This document shows, one piece after another, positions 15,047-21,625 of a stretch of 24,802 nt of DNA. A program made the position numbers and the translations under genes. Source of the DNA: CAZXLT01 sp964641545 (GTDB taxonomy: Bacteria; Patescibacteriota; Saccharimonadia; Saccharimonadales; AWTP1-31); assembly GCA_964641545.1 (NCBI GenBank), contig CAZXLT010000013.1:1-24802 (forward strand), read 5' to 3'. The notes below the pieces were generated by a model that searched no databases, was not told where the DNA came from, and was given only the letters and a program-made list of their open reading frames with translations. Positions within the stretch are counted from its first letter, which is position 1, and the number at the start of each line of letters is the position of its first letter.

Positions 15047-16080
15047 GCTTTGGTCTTTTTGTGCAGATACTTGTGATAGTAGTAATAGCCAGGCACCAGC
15101 TGTATGAACATACTAACAATGCGGTACATAATTGTAACCGGGATACTTACTGCTGGCGACACACCACCTACAGCTAGCACGGCCGTCATCAGGGTTTCGT
15201 AAATACCAATACCTGCTGGAAGAATCGATAAAAAGCCAGCGAAATTGGCAACTGCAAACGCTAGAATTACAGCACCAGGGTTCACCCAATGTCCGAACGC
15301 AATATAGACAGTGTACAAAGTTAGGATCTCCGTAAGGTTAGCAACCATAGACCACACCAGTGGCATTTTCAGCGCACCGTAATCAGCTTTAATTAACAGG
15401 TAGTTCTCGTGTAATCGCTCAAAAGCTACCTGCGCTCGCGCAACGTTAATTGTTTCTGGATGCTTAGGACGAACTACGTGAATTACCCGATTTATTACAG
15501 TTGTTACGAAGCCAAAGAACGCATTAATTCTTTTCTTACTTCCAATTACAAAAGCAATAGCAACCGTTCCGACAAGAATGAGGGTCGACAAAGAACCGCC
15601 CGTTAACAATACAAAGTTATTAACTTTGCCATTGAAACTCAACAGTATGAGCGATAAAAATAACAGAACTTGGAACGCAATAAACACTAAGATAAAGCGC
15701 ATCAATTGCACCAATGAAGCCTTGGCGCCACTGATTCCTTTATCTTTGAGCCTCAAACTAAAGTACGAAAATCCAGAAACACCACCACTTGGGAAGATAT
15801 GATTTATAAAGTTTAATTCTAAAATTACTCGGTATAGATACTTATAGCTCAGCTTGTTTTCGCCAAGTATCTTAAATAACCCTCTGTTCTGGCGAACATA
15901 TGCATCATAATTCAAGCCCTGCCAGACAACGAGTAGCCCGAGCAGCCACCACTTGATGCTACCAACTGTTCGAAGGCTTTCGGTAATTTCATGTCGAATC
16001 GAGTAGATCAATAGCCCTAAGCCGACCAACGTGGCAATATTAAGAATGACTTTCCAGCGTGCTTTAGCTTTGTGGCTCAT
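15043..16080 (-). CDS. UPF0104 / LPG-synthase-type integral membrane protein
   Basis: The 345-residue protein matches the flippase-like membrane domain found in MprF and UPF0104 proteins, with about 8 membrane helices. Diagnostic motifs are NFINHIFPSGGVSGFSYF at about residues 91-108 and GFLSILPAGIGIYETLM near 282-298. No aminoacyl-transferase domain is attached, so lysyl-lipid synthesis cannot be claimed; lipid or polyprenyl-sugar translocation is a reasonable family-based guess. The ATG at 16080 follows TGAGG. A TATAGT lies 9 nt upstream. It heads an operon with xseA, xseB and the anchored unknown, and is divergent from the trm11-like gene. Confidence 0.88.
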   Translation of the reverse strand: MSHKAKARWKVILNIATLVGLGLLIYSIRHEITESLRTVGSIKWWLLGLLVVWQGLNYDAYVRQNRGLFKILGENKLSYKYLYRVILELNFINHIFPSGGVSGFSYFSLRLKDKGISGAKASLVQLMRFILVFIAFQVLLFLSLILLSFNGKVNNFVLLTGGSLSTLILVGTVAIAFVIGSKKRINAFFGFVTTVINRVIHVVRPKHPETINVARAQVAFERLHENYLLIKADYGALKMPLVWSMVANLTEILTLYTVYIAFGHWVNPGAVILAFAVANFAGFLSILPAGIGIYETLMTAVLAVGGVSPAVSIPVTIMYRIVSMFIQLVPGYYYYHKYLHKKTKA

Positions 16081-16089
16081 TTTGCCTCA

Positions 16090-16095
16090 ACTATA
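16090..16095 (-). promoter_or_regulatory. -10 element of the UPF0104-xseA-xseB operon
   Basis: TATAGT on the minus strand, 9 nt before the ATG at 16080. No good -35 is visible. The same bases read TATACA on the plus strand (16092-16097), a possible divergent -10 for the hairpin RNA at 16114. Confidence 0.45.
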
Positions 16096-16113
16096 CACGA
16101 CTTTCGCACTTGA

Positions 16114-16202
16114 GTGCCAGGTGTAATTTCTCTTTGAGCAGCGCACTAAGCCGTACTAATGTACGGCGTGGGAGCAGCGTAGAAGAAAATTATGTCTGGC
16201 AC
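16114..16202 (+). ncRNA. Long imperfect hairpin, candidate structured RNA
   Basis: GTGCCAG (16114-16120) pairs with CTGGCAC (16196-16202). The stem continues inward through 16121-16134 against 16181-16195 for a total of about 20 pairs with one bulged A (16186) and one mismatch. An apical perfect hairpin GCCGTAC-TAAT-GTACGGC occupies 16150-16167, with CAC/GTG flanks (16144-16146, 16168-16170). Four pairs are G-U wobbles that exist only in a plus-strand RNA. A TATACA at 16092-16097 could start transcription near 16104. It matches no RNA family I recognise; SRP RNA and tmRNA signatures are absent. Confidence 0.5.
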
Positions 16203-16208
16203 CAAGAA

Positions 16209-16250
16209 ATCAGCGGGTTATATGCTCCGCTTATGAGCCGGCTGGCTGAT
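16209..16250. other. Second stem-loop in the divergent spacer
   Basis: ATCAGC (16209-16214) is the inverse complement of GCTGAT (16245-16250), with GCGG/CCGC (16213-16216, 16227-16230) as an alternative pairing and a palindrome AGCCGGCT at 16236-16243. It lies directly after the long hairpin. Weak on its own. Confidence 0.3.
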
Positions 16251-16287
16251 GCGGGAGTCGGGTATACCGTAAATGAAGGTTCACCGC

Positions 16288-16293
16288 TATACT
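16288..16293 (+). promoter_or_regulatory. -10 element of the trm11-like gene, leaderless start
   Basis: TATACT lies 7 nt before the ATG at 16301 and there is no Shine-Dalgarno sequence. The -35 region at 17 nt (TACCGT) is poor. Confidence 0.45.
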
Positions 16294-16300
16294 GTATGCT

Positions 16301-17476
16301 ATGTTCCCATCTATTATCATTCTCGGGCGACAGCCTGCCCTTGGTCTTGCCGAACTCGAAAGTCTATATGGCGCCGAAAATGTACAACTGATTGAAAAAA
16401 ACGTTTGCCTGCTTAATCGTAGTGCTAAGGATATTAATTTTGCGCGACTTGGCGGAAGCGTAAAACTAGCTAAAGTTTTAACAGTACTTCCAACGCTCGA
16501 CTGGCAAAAGCATATTCGCTACATCTCGGACGCCCTACCAAAACATATAGATTATTTGCCTAAAGGAAAAATTAAACTTGGCCTTAGTTCTATAGGGCTA
16601 AACGTTTCAGTGCCACAAATGAACCGCTCGGCTCTGCAGTTAAAAACAGTCATTAAAACTTTGGGTCACTCTGTTCGAGTCATTCCAAATGTCGATCACA
16701 CGCTTAATAGCGCGCAGGTCTTGCATAACCAGCTCACATCCAGTCTAGGAATGGAGCTTCTGCTAATCCGCAATGGCGATAAAACCATTTTAGCGCAAAC
16801 GGTTGCTGAACAAGATATTGACTCATATGCCAAGCGAGATCACGGTCGACCGGCACGTGACGCAAAAGTTGGTATGCTTCCACCTAAACTGGCGCAGATT
16901 ATCATCAACTTAGCAGCTGGGGATTCAGACCTTCAGACTGCCGGAGTGCTGCTAGACCCCTTCTGCGGTACCGGCGTTGTTCTGCAAGAAGCAAGCCTTA
17001 TGAACTTCGACATTGCAGGCTCTGATTTGGATGAACGAATGGTACAGTACTCAGACAAAAATCTTATGTGGCTACATCGTTCAGAAAACCCTTTATATAA
17101 GTTAGAAGTTGCCGATGCGACAAAACATCAATGGATACCTGCCCCTTACACTATTGCCTGCGAAACTTACCTCGGACGACCTTTTAGTGCGCCTCCAAAA
17201 CCAGACCTTTTGCAAGAAGTCATGCAAGATGTTAACCTTATCCATAAGAAATTCCTCCAAAACGTTGCCGCGCAAACACAACCCGGTTTTCGTATGTGCA
17301 TTGCAGTTCCTGCTTGGAAAGTTGGAAATGAGTTCAAACACCTTAAAACGCTTGAATCTCTCGAGGAATTGGGCTATAATAGGCTCAAGTTTGTTCATGC
17401 GGCGGCGGAAGATCTGATCTACCATCGTCAAGGCCAGGTGGTCGGGCGTGAACTAGTAGTATTACAAAGGAAGTAA
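16301..17476 (+). CDS. THUMP/Trm11-like RNA methyltransferase
   Basis: Predicted SAM-dependent methyltransferase of the TRM11/TrmG10 type, which modify guanosine in tRNA. The 391-residue protein has an N-terminal THUMP-like RNA-binding part (about 1-170), the linker SYAKRDHGRPARDAKVGMLPPKLAQIIINLA at about 175-205 (given here by its ends: RD-RPARD and MLPPKLAQ), motif I LDPFCGTG at 218-225, the acidic strand end SDLD at 241-244 and ADAT at 271-274. The catalytic (D/N)PPY motif is replaced by ETYLG at 288-292, so the reaction may differ. The mRNA is probably leaderless. rpmA follows with its ribosome binding site overlapping this stop. Confidence 0.85.
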   Translation: MFPSIIILGRQPALGLAELESLYGAENVQLIEKNVCLLNRSAKDINFARLGGSVKLAKVLTVLPTLDWQKHIRYISDALPKHIDYLPKGKIKLGLSSIGLNVSVPQMNRSALQLKTVIKTLGHSVRVIPNVDHTLNSAQVLHNQLTSSLGMELLLIRNGDKTILAQTVAEQDIDSYAKRDHGRPARDAKVGMLPPKLAQIIINLAAGDSDLQTAGVLLDPFCGTGVVLQEASLMNFDIAGSDLDERMVQYSDKNLMWLHRSENPLYKLEVADATKHQWIPAPYTIACETYLGRPFSAPPKPDLLQEVMQDVNLIHKKFLQNVAAQTQPGFRMCIAVPAWKVGNEFKHLKTLESLEELGYNRLKFVHAAAEDLIYHRQGQVVGRELVVLQRK

Positions 17477-17477
17477 G

Positions 17478-17750
17478 ATGTCACACGTCAAAGCTGGTGG
17501 TAGTAGCAAAAACATTCACGACAGTCCGGGTCAGCGCCTTGGCGTCAAGCTGTTTGGTGGCCAAAAAGTTAAAGCTGGTCAGGTTATTGTCCGTCAGGTT
17601 GGTCAGACCAAGCGTGCTGGCAAAGGTACCTTTTTGGGACGCAATTACACTATCCACGCTGCAAAAGATGGAGTCGTAAACTACGCTTCTCGAAAAGTCC
17701 GCCGCTTTACCGGCAAATCAGTCCGCCGCACTGAAGTCACCGTCGAATAG
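17478..17750 (+). CDS. rpmA: Large ribosomal subunit protein bL27
   Basis: bL27 lies near the peptidyl-transferase centre and supports tRNA positioning. The 90-residue sequence has the family core QRLGVKLFGGQKVKAGQVIV, then RQVGQTKRAGKGTFLGRNYT and the basic tail. The N-terminus MSHVKAGGSS is a variant of the usual MAHKKGGGS and needs no pre-cleavage extension. AAAGGAAG, ending at the previous gene's stop, is a good ribosome binding site. Usual partner rplU is not adjacent; instead the trm11-like gene precedes it. A strong hairpin terminator follows at 17772-17799. Confidence 0.97.
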   Translation: MSHVKAGGSSKNIHDSPGQRLGVKLFGGQKVKAGQVIVRQVGQTKRAGKGTFLGRNYTIHAAKDGVVNYASRKVRRFTGKSVRRTEVTVE

Positions 17751-17771
17751 TCGTTTTGTATCGCAAACAAC

Positions 17772-17799
17772 AAGAACCCCGAGATGTCCCGGGGTTCTT
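17772..17799. terminator. Bidirectional Rho-independent terminator
   Basis: AAGAACCCCG (17772-17781) pairs perfectly with CGGGGTTCTT (17790-17799) around an 8-nt loop. The stem ends in A and T runs, so it can work for rpmA on the plus strand and for the convergent gene ending at 17820. The U-tract is short. Confidence 0.8.
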
Positions 17800-17819
17800 T
17801 GCTAGCTCTGATTGACTCG

Positions 17820-18206
17820 TTATGAGTAATATCTATCGTTGTTGGCTTGAAGATCAAAGCCATACTTCTTAGCATTTGCGATCTGGTCAGGAGTTGCAGG
17901 CTTCCAGTACCCTGCTCGGTGGCTAGTTTGTGCAGGTGGAAGTGTAGTAGTAGTTGTTCGACGAGCTGCCGCTTCAACGGCGGCAGTCTGCGCTTGGCCA
18001 GTTTCGACTGAAGGTACAACCGCGGAAGCGTCGGGACGCACGGCTGCCGCTTCGACTGAACCTGTCAGAGGCGCATCACCAAATAGATGGTCAAACTCAT
18101 TCCCCTGCGCTTCGGCACCAGCCGCTGACGTCTGCATAGCACCTTCGACGGGGGCTTTAAATGCTTCTGCGTTTGGGTCGGGCTGTCCTTGTTCGATTGC
18201 TGCCAT
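17820..18206 (-). CDS. Low-complexity Ala/Thr-rich hypothetical protein
   Basis: The 128-residue product is mostly Ala, Glu, Thr and Pro with a TTTTTLPPAQ run, and looks disordered from about residue 1 to 95. The end is more ordered (AGYWKPATPDQIANAKKYGFDLQ), with a short helix that could be a binding motif. No signal peptide or membrane helix. The gene has a consensus promoter, a leader of about 33 nt and AAGGAA 8 nt before the ATG, so it is probably expressed well. I do not recognise a family. Confidence 0.65.
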   Translation of the reverse strand: MAAIEQGQPDPNAEAFKAPVEGAMQTSAAGAEAQGNEFDHLFGDAPLTGSVEAAAVRPDASAVVPSVETGQAQTAAVEAAARRTTTTTLPPAQTSHRAGYWKPATPDQIANAKKYGFDLQANNDRYYS

Positions 18207-18245
18207 TGTTTTGATTCCTTTTTTGTTTTTGAGAACTATACTTTT

Positions 18246-18274
18246 ATATTAGCATAAGCGGAGTTAAATGTCAA
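18246..18274 (-). promoter_or_regulatory. Strong promoter with extended -10
   Basis: The minus strand reads TTGACA (18269-18274), 17 nt ending in TGC, then TAATAT (18246-18251). The -35 overlaps the stop region of the upstream gene. It drives the low-complexity protein gene with a leader of about 33 nt. Confidence 0.88.
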
Positions 18275-19442
18275 CCTCTGTCTTGGCTTTCTCTGCTCCA
18301 AAACGCTCCTTAACGCCAAAATATATTTCGGGCATGTATGCTTCTGGTCTGATGCTAATTGTACCAATGGGAATTTTTCGTTCTCCTCTGAGTTTTGCTG
18401 CTGCAGTACTGTGTGAGCCATTTCCACTTACTATGCCCCAGAACTCGCCATTAGCATCACGGACAATCTCCACATCTATGCCATTACCGAATGGAGAGTC
18501 GTCGTATAGCCATGACATATCTTCTGTGTGCGCGTAGTCAGTAATCGCTCCTCGCGATGTCCTTTCAATATCTTTTATGTTTACCGGTTCAAAACTCTTG
18601 CCGTCGCCTTCGCCATTCCCCCGGCCAGACCAGTCCTTAAAAGTCGTAACACCGATAATTCTGTCCAGTGGAAACTCCCAGTTACCCCTAATTTTAAGCT
18701 GTGGCACGTCCTTCATCTTGCCAGGTTCCCATATCTGCCCGTTTTCGACAAATGGCAATGTCCTCAGAAGCTCCTGCGCTTCAGCGGGATTAGTGGTTGG
18801 ATTTGGATTTTTTGGCAAATGAAAATTCTCGCCTAAATCTTCGTCTGGATTTGGTAAAAAACGTCTAAAAAGTTTTGGATCAACGTCTTCTTCGAACTCA
18901 AGAATGTTGCCCACCCGCAAATAGTCTTTCTGGGTGCGTCGTTTATGTAATGTGCGCTTGAGTTTTTCGAGTTGGCGGTACAGGTCTCCTGGTGCACCAT
19001 ACTTCTTAGAGATCGCCCGGCCCAGCCGCTCCTGGTGTTTATCGATTGCACGAAAATCGGTATGACCACCTTCTCTTTCTCCGACTCTGCGCCTGAGATT
19101 CCAGTGTCTGTCATCCTTTTGCGCTAATTCAGCAATCTGCTCTTCTAGGTCCACAATTTCGTGATCAAGCTTCGCTCCGATACCATCAAGTAGTTCCTGT
19201 GAGTTTTCGTACGTTATGTCCTCAAGTTTTGGCGTCTCTTCTAGTACTTCCGACTCGTTTGCTTCAGCACTTGAGGTGGCTAGTGGTGATAATCCCAGCG
19301 GTTCCACTTCATCAACGACAACCGGACCAGACACCCGTTCGCTTTTCTTGCCCAACATACGACCAATAAAATGACCAGCCCTGTAGGCAGTGCTTTGACG
19401 GCTAATGACCGGTTCTATTGGAGAACGTGTTTCTGGTGTCAT
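18264..19442 (-). CDS. Large hypothetical with coiled coil and ParB-like C-terminal motif
   Basis: The 392-residue product has a disordered start, a Glu/Lys-rich helical region at about 75-175 likely to form a coiled coil, and a C-terminal domain after about residue 240. That domain ends in EFWGIVSGNGSHSTAAAKLRG near 332-352, which resembles the ParB/sulfiredoxin-fold loop (typically DGxHRxxAA..G) with Ser where Arg is common. No membrane segment is visible. The resemblance is weak and the function unknown. The ATG at 19442 follows a TTGCTT-17-TAATGT promoter whose -35 lies inside the terminator of the preceding gene. Confidence 0.7.
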   Translation of the reverse strand: MTPETRSPIEPVISRQSTAYRAGHFIGRMLGKKSERVSGPVVVDEVEPLGLSPLATSSAEANESEVLEETPKLEDITYENSQELLDGIGAKLDHEIVDLEEQIAELAQKDDRHWNLRRRVGEREGGHTDFRAIDKHQERLGRAISKKYGAPGDLYRQLEKLKRTLHKRRTQKDYLRVGNILEFEEDVDPKLFRRFLPNPDEDLGENFHLPKNPNPTTNPAEAQELLRTLPFVENGQIWEPGKMKDVPQLKIRGNWEFPLDRIIGVTTFKDWSGRGNGEGDGKSFEPVNIKDIERTSRGAITDYAHTEDMSWLYDDSPFGNGIDVEIVRDANGEFWGIVSGNGSHSTAAAKLRGERKIPIGTISIRPEAYMPEIYFGVKERFGAEKAKTEVDI

Positions 19443-19467
19443 GTTTATTTTTTATCTAACACCTTAA

Positions 19468-19496
19468 ACATTAGCATAAAATAGTAAAAAAAGCAA
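19468..19496 (-). promoter_or_regulatory. Promoter of the ParB-like hypothetical
   Basis: The minus strand reads TTGCTT (19491-19496), 17 nt ending in TGC, then TAATGT (19468-19473). It shares the TATGCTAAT extended -10 with the promoter at 18246-18274. The -35 overlaps the stem and T-run of the terminator at 19487-19519. Confidence 0.7.
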
Positions 19497-19519
19497 TAGC
19501 GTGTTACTACTGCTTTTTT
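19487..19519 (-). terminator. Rho-independent terminator after the response regulator
   Basis: On the minus strand AAAAAAGCAGTAG pairs with CTATTGCTTTTTT over 13 bp, with one G-U wobble, around a 7-nt loop and running into seven T residues. It lies 13 nt after the response regulator stop. It is the clearest terminator of the window and ends the ctpA/pyrG side transcript. Confidence 0.85.
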
Positions 19520-19532
19520 ATCAGTTTCTTAA

Positions 19533-19931
19533 TTAGAGTCCGAGGTGGTGCTTGATGCGGTCTACCACATCTGCAATCACAACTTGGGATTTTACGAGGT
19601 AGTCATCGACGCCAAGATTCTTGGCACGCTCTTTATCACTGTCTTGGCTAAGCGCGGTCAGCATAATAACCTTGATTTTGGCAGTTTCTGGCGTGTTACG
19701 AAGAATATCTAACACGTCAAAACCACTTACTTTTGGCATCATAACATCGAGCAATGTGAGGTCTGGCTTGTACTCGAGGGCGGCTGCCAGAGCGTCTTCC
19801 CCGTTTGGCACACGCTTAACATCAAAACCTTCGGCCTGCAGACGCGTTTGGTACACGCTAGCAAGTGCGTCATCATCCTCTACTAATAGAATTTTCTTTT
19901 GTTTTTTATCGTGTTTAGTTGGTTCATCCAT
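19533..19931 (-). CDS. Single-domain response regulator (CheY-like)
   Basis: The 132-residue protein is a complete receiver domain with no output domain. The acidic pocket Glu18-Asp19-Asp20, phosphoacceptor Asp62 in LLDVMMP, switch Thr92 in MLTALS and Lys114 in YLVKS are all present, so it should accept phosphate. It acts through a protein partner not visible here; no histidine kinase is adjacent. The ATG at 19931 lies 7 nt after a weak TTGCAA-17-TAGCAT promoter inside the end of pyrG, suggesting a leaderless mRNA in addition to read-through from pyrG. A frame extension to 19967 overlaps pyrG and is not used. Confidence 0.92.
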   Translation of the reverse strand: MDEPTKHDKKQKKILLVEDDDALASVYQTRLQAEGFDVKRVPNGEDALAAALEYKPDLTLLDVMMPKVSGFDVLDILRNTPETAKIKVIMLTALSQDSDKERAKNLGVDDYLVKSQVVIADVVDRIKHHLGL

Positions 19932-19938
19932 ACAGCTT

Positions 19939-19967
19939 ATGCTACGGGAAATACTGCTATTTTGCAA
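19939..19967 (-). promoter_or_regulatory. Candidate promoter of the response regulator
   Basis: The minus strand reads TTGCAA (19962-19967), 17 nt, TAGCAT (19939-19944), then 7 nt to the ATG. Each hexamer matches 4/6, so it is only moderate. It lies in the 3' end of pyrG. Confidence 0.4.
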
Positions 19968-21558
19968 GCAAGCTAGTTATGAAGCCCTTAAACATTGGAT
20001 GTGGCTTGTTGGGTCGACTGCGAAACTCCGGGTGGAACTGACTAGCCAAGAAGAACGGATGGTTGGTCGCCTCGATCATTTCGACTAGTTCTCCGTTTGG
20101 TGATTTACCAACTGGGCAAATGCCCCAATCTTGATAGTGTGAAACAAACGCATTATTGCACTCATAGCGATGACGATGACGTTCAGTAATTTTTGTAGAG
20201 CCATATAACTTTGCAGCCAGACTGTCTTTGTCGATCACACAAGGATAATCGCCTAAGCGCATGGTGCCGCCGGTGTTTTCCTTGCCCCGCTGGTGTGTCA
20301 TGGTGTGAATTACTAAGGTTTCTCCCTTTGGATCAAGCTCTTCGGAACTAGCACCCGCAAGTCCGCTGTTACGCGCCGCCGCAACCACCCCTACCTGCAA
20401 ACCAAGGCACAAGCCTAAGTATGGAAGGTTATGCTTCAGTGCATATTGTGCAGCTAGAATCTTGCCCTCTACCCCTCGTGATCCAAAGCCCCCCGGAACT
20501 ACAATGCCATCAAGTCCAGCCAAGGCTGCTGCTGCGTCGGCTTGGTTACTAATTTTTTCGGCATCTACCCATTCGATCTCAAGACCAACGGATTGCTCCC
20601 ATGCCGCTGCCCGCAACGCCTCAAACACTGACATGTACGTGTCTTGGTTGTCTAGGTATTTGGCAACAACTCCAATGCGGTGACTATGTTTGGCTGAGCT
20701 TACAATTGATTGGACCATTTTTGTCCAATCTTTATGATTTGGACGCTTAGCTTTCAGGCCTAATTGTTTAGTAATAAAATCACCGATTCCTTGTTGTTCA
20801 AGCGTTAGTGGCACCTCGTATACGGTACGAGCATTGGGTAGCACTGCGATACCACCTTCCTGAACACCACAAAATGCGGCAAGTTTTCGTTTTACGCTTG
20901 TGTTTGCAGGAAATTCACTGCGAGCCACTAGTACATCTGGCACAATCCCCATGGCGCGAAGGTCGCGAGCTGCGTTTTGGGCTGGTTTAGTCTTAATTTC
21001 TTTACTAGTTGACAGGTACGGCAGATATACAACCTGCACAAACATACAGTTTTCTTTACCAACTTTGGCTCCAAGTTCGCGAATCGCTTCGAAGAACGCC
21101 GGACCTTCATAATCACCCACGGTGCCACCAATTTCAACAATATGCACGTCAAAACCCTGGCTCGCTTCTAAAACTACTCTTTGGATAGCGTTGGTCAGAT
21201 GTGGAACGACTTGAACAGTTTCACCGAGGAATTTGCCGGCCCGCTCATCCTCGATCAATTGTCGGATGATTTTACCACTCATCACAGAACTCTTATTGGT
21301 TAATTCGATATCTAGGAATCGTTCGTAATGACCAAGATCTAGATCTGTTTCGGCGCCATCTTTGGTGACAAAGCACTCACCGTGCTCCGCCGGGTTTAGT
21401 GTGCCGGCGTCAACATTTAGGTACGGGTCGAGTTTTTGAGCATTTACGGAGAGGCCACGAGCTTTTAGTATGTTTCCGATTGAGGCGGCTGTGATACCCT
21501 TTCCGAGACCGGAAAGCACTCCACCTGTAACAAATACATACTTAGTTTGCTTCGCCAC
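19957..21558 (-). CDS. pyrG: CTP synthase (glutamine hydrolysing)
   Basis: PyrG converts UTP to CTP using ATP and ammonia from glutamine. The 533-residue protein has the amidoligase domain first: FVTGGVLSGLGKGITAASIG at about 9-28 with the P-loop, LDPYLNVDAGTLNPAEHGE at 43-61 and EIGGTVGDYE at 142-151. The glutaminase domain follows with nucleophile Cys384 in GLCLGLQ and the His509/Glu511 pair in QFHPEF. The length is normal. The start is GTG at 21558; AGAGGA lies about 10 nt upstream. It is 67 nt downstream of ctpA, and the response regulator is next. Confidence 0.98.
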   Translation of the reverse strand: MAKQTKYVFVTGGVLSGLGKGITAASIGNILKARGLSVNAQKLDPYLNVDAGTLNPAEHGECFVTKDGAETDLDLGHYERFLDIELTNKSSVMSGKIIRQLIEDERAGKFLGETVQVVPHLTNAIQRVVLEASQGFDVHIVEIGGTVGDYEGPAFFEAIRELGAKVGKENCMFVQVVYLPYLSTSKEIKTKPAQNAARDLRAMGIVPDVLVARSEFPANTSVKRKLAAFCGVQEGGIAVLPNARTVYEVPLTLEQQGIGDFITKQLGLKAKRPNHKDWTKMVQSIVSSAKHSHRIGVVAKYLDNQDTYMSVFEALRAAAWEQSVGLEIEWVDAEKISNQADAAAALAGLDGIVVPGGFGSRGVEGKILAAQYALKHNLPYLGLCLGLQVGVVAAARNSGLAGASSEELDPKGETLVIHTMTHQRGKENTGGTMRLGDYPCVIDKDSLAAKLYGSTKITERHRHRYECNNAFVSHYQDWGICPVGKSPNGELVEMIEATNHPFFLASQFHPEFRSRPNKPHPMFKGFITSLLAK

Positions 21559-21576
21559 CTTTCACAAATCCTCTCA

Positions 21577-21582
21577 TTTATA
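21577..21582 (-). promoter_or_regulatory. Possible -10 element of pyrG
   Basis: TATAAA on the minus strand about 19 nt before the GTG start, with only a 3/6 -35 at 17 nt. A 8-bp hairpin TAAACCGC/GTGGTTTA (21598-21605, 21617-21624) lies between ctpA and this element; it lacks a T-run. Confidence 0.3.
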
Positions 21583-21625
21583 CAACGATACTACCTGTAA
21601 ACCGCTGATCGCGCAAGTGGTTTAA

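Noticed and set aside
16114..16202. Hairpin as SRP RNA, tmRNA or T-box leader
   Set aside because: The SRP domain IV loop (CAGG, GGAA, AGCAG in order), tmRNA tRNA-like end and T-box sequence are all missing.
16203..16300. Possible tRNA in the GC-rich part of the divergent spacer
   Set aside because: No T-arm consensus, no proper acceptor stem and no consistent cloverleaf could be drawn.
21598..21624. Eight-bp hairpin between ctpA and pyrG as a terminator
   Set aside because: It has an 11-nt loop and no T-run on the minus strand; listed only as a note under the pyrG -10 entry.
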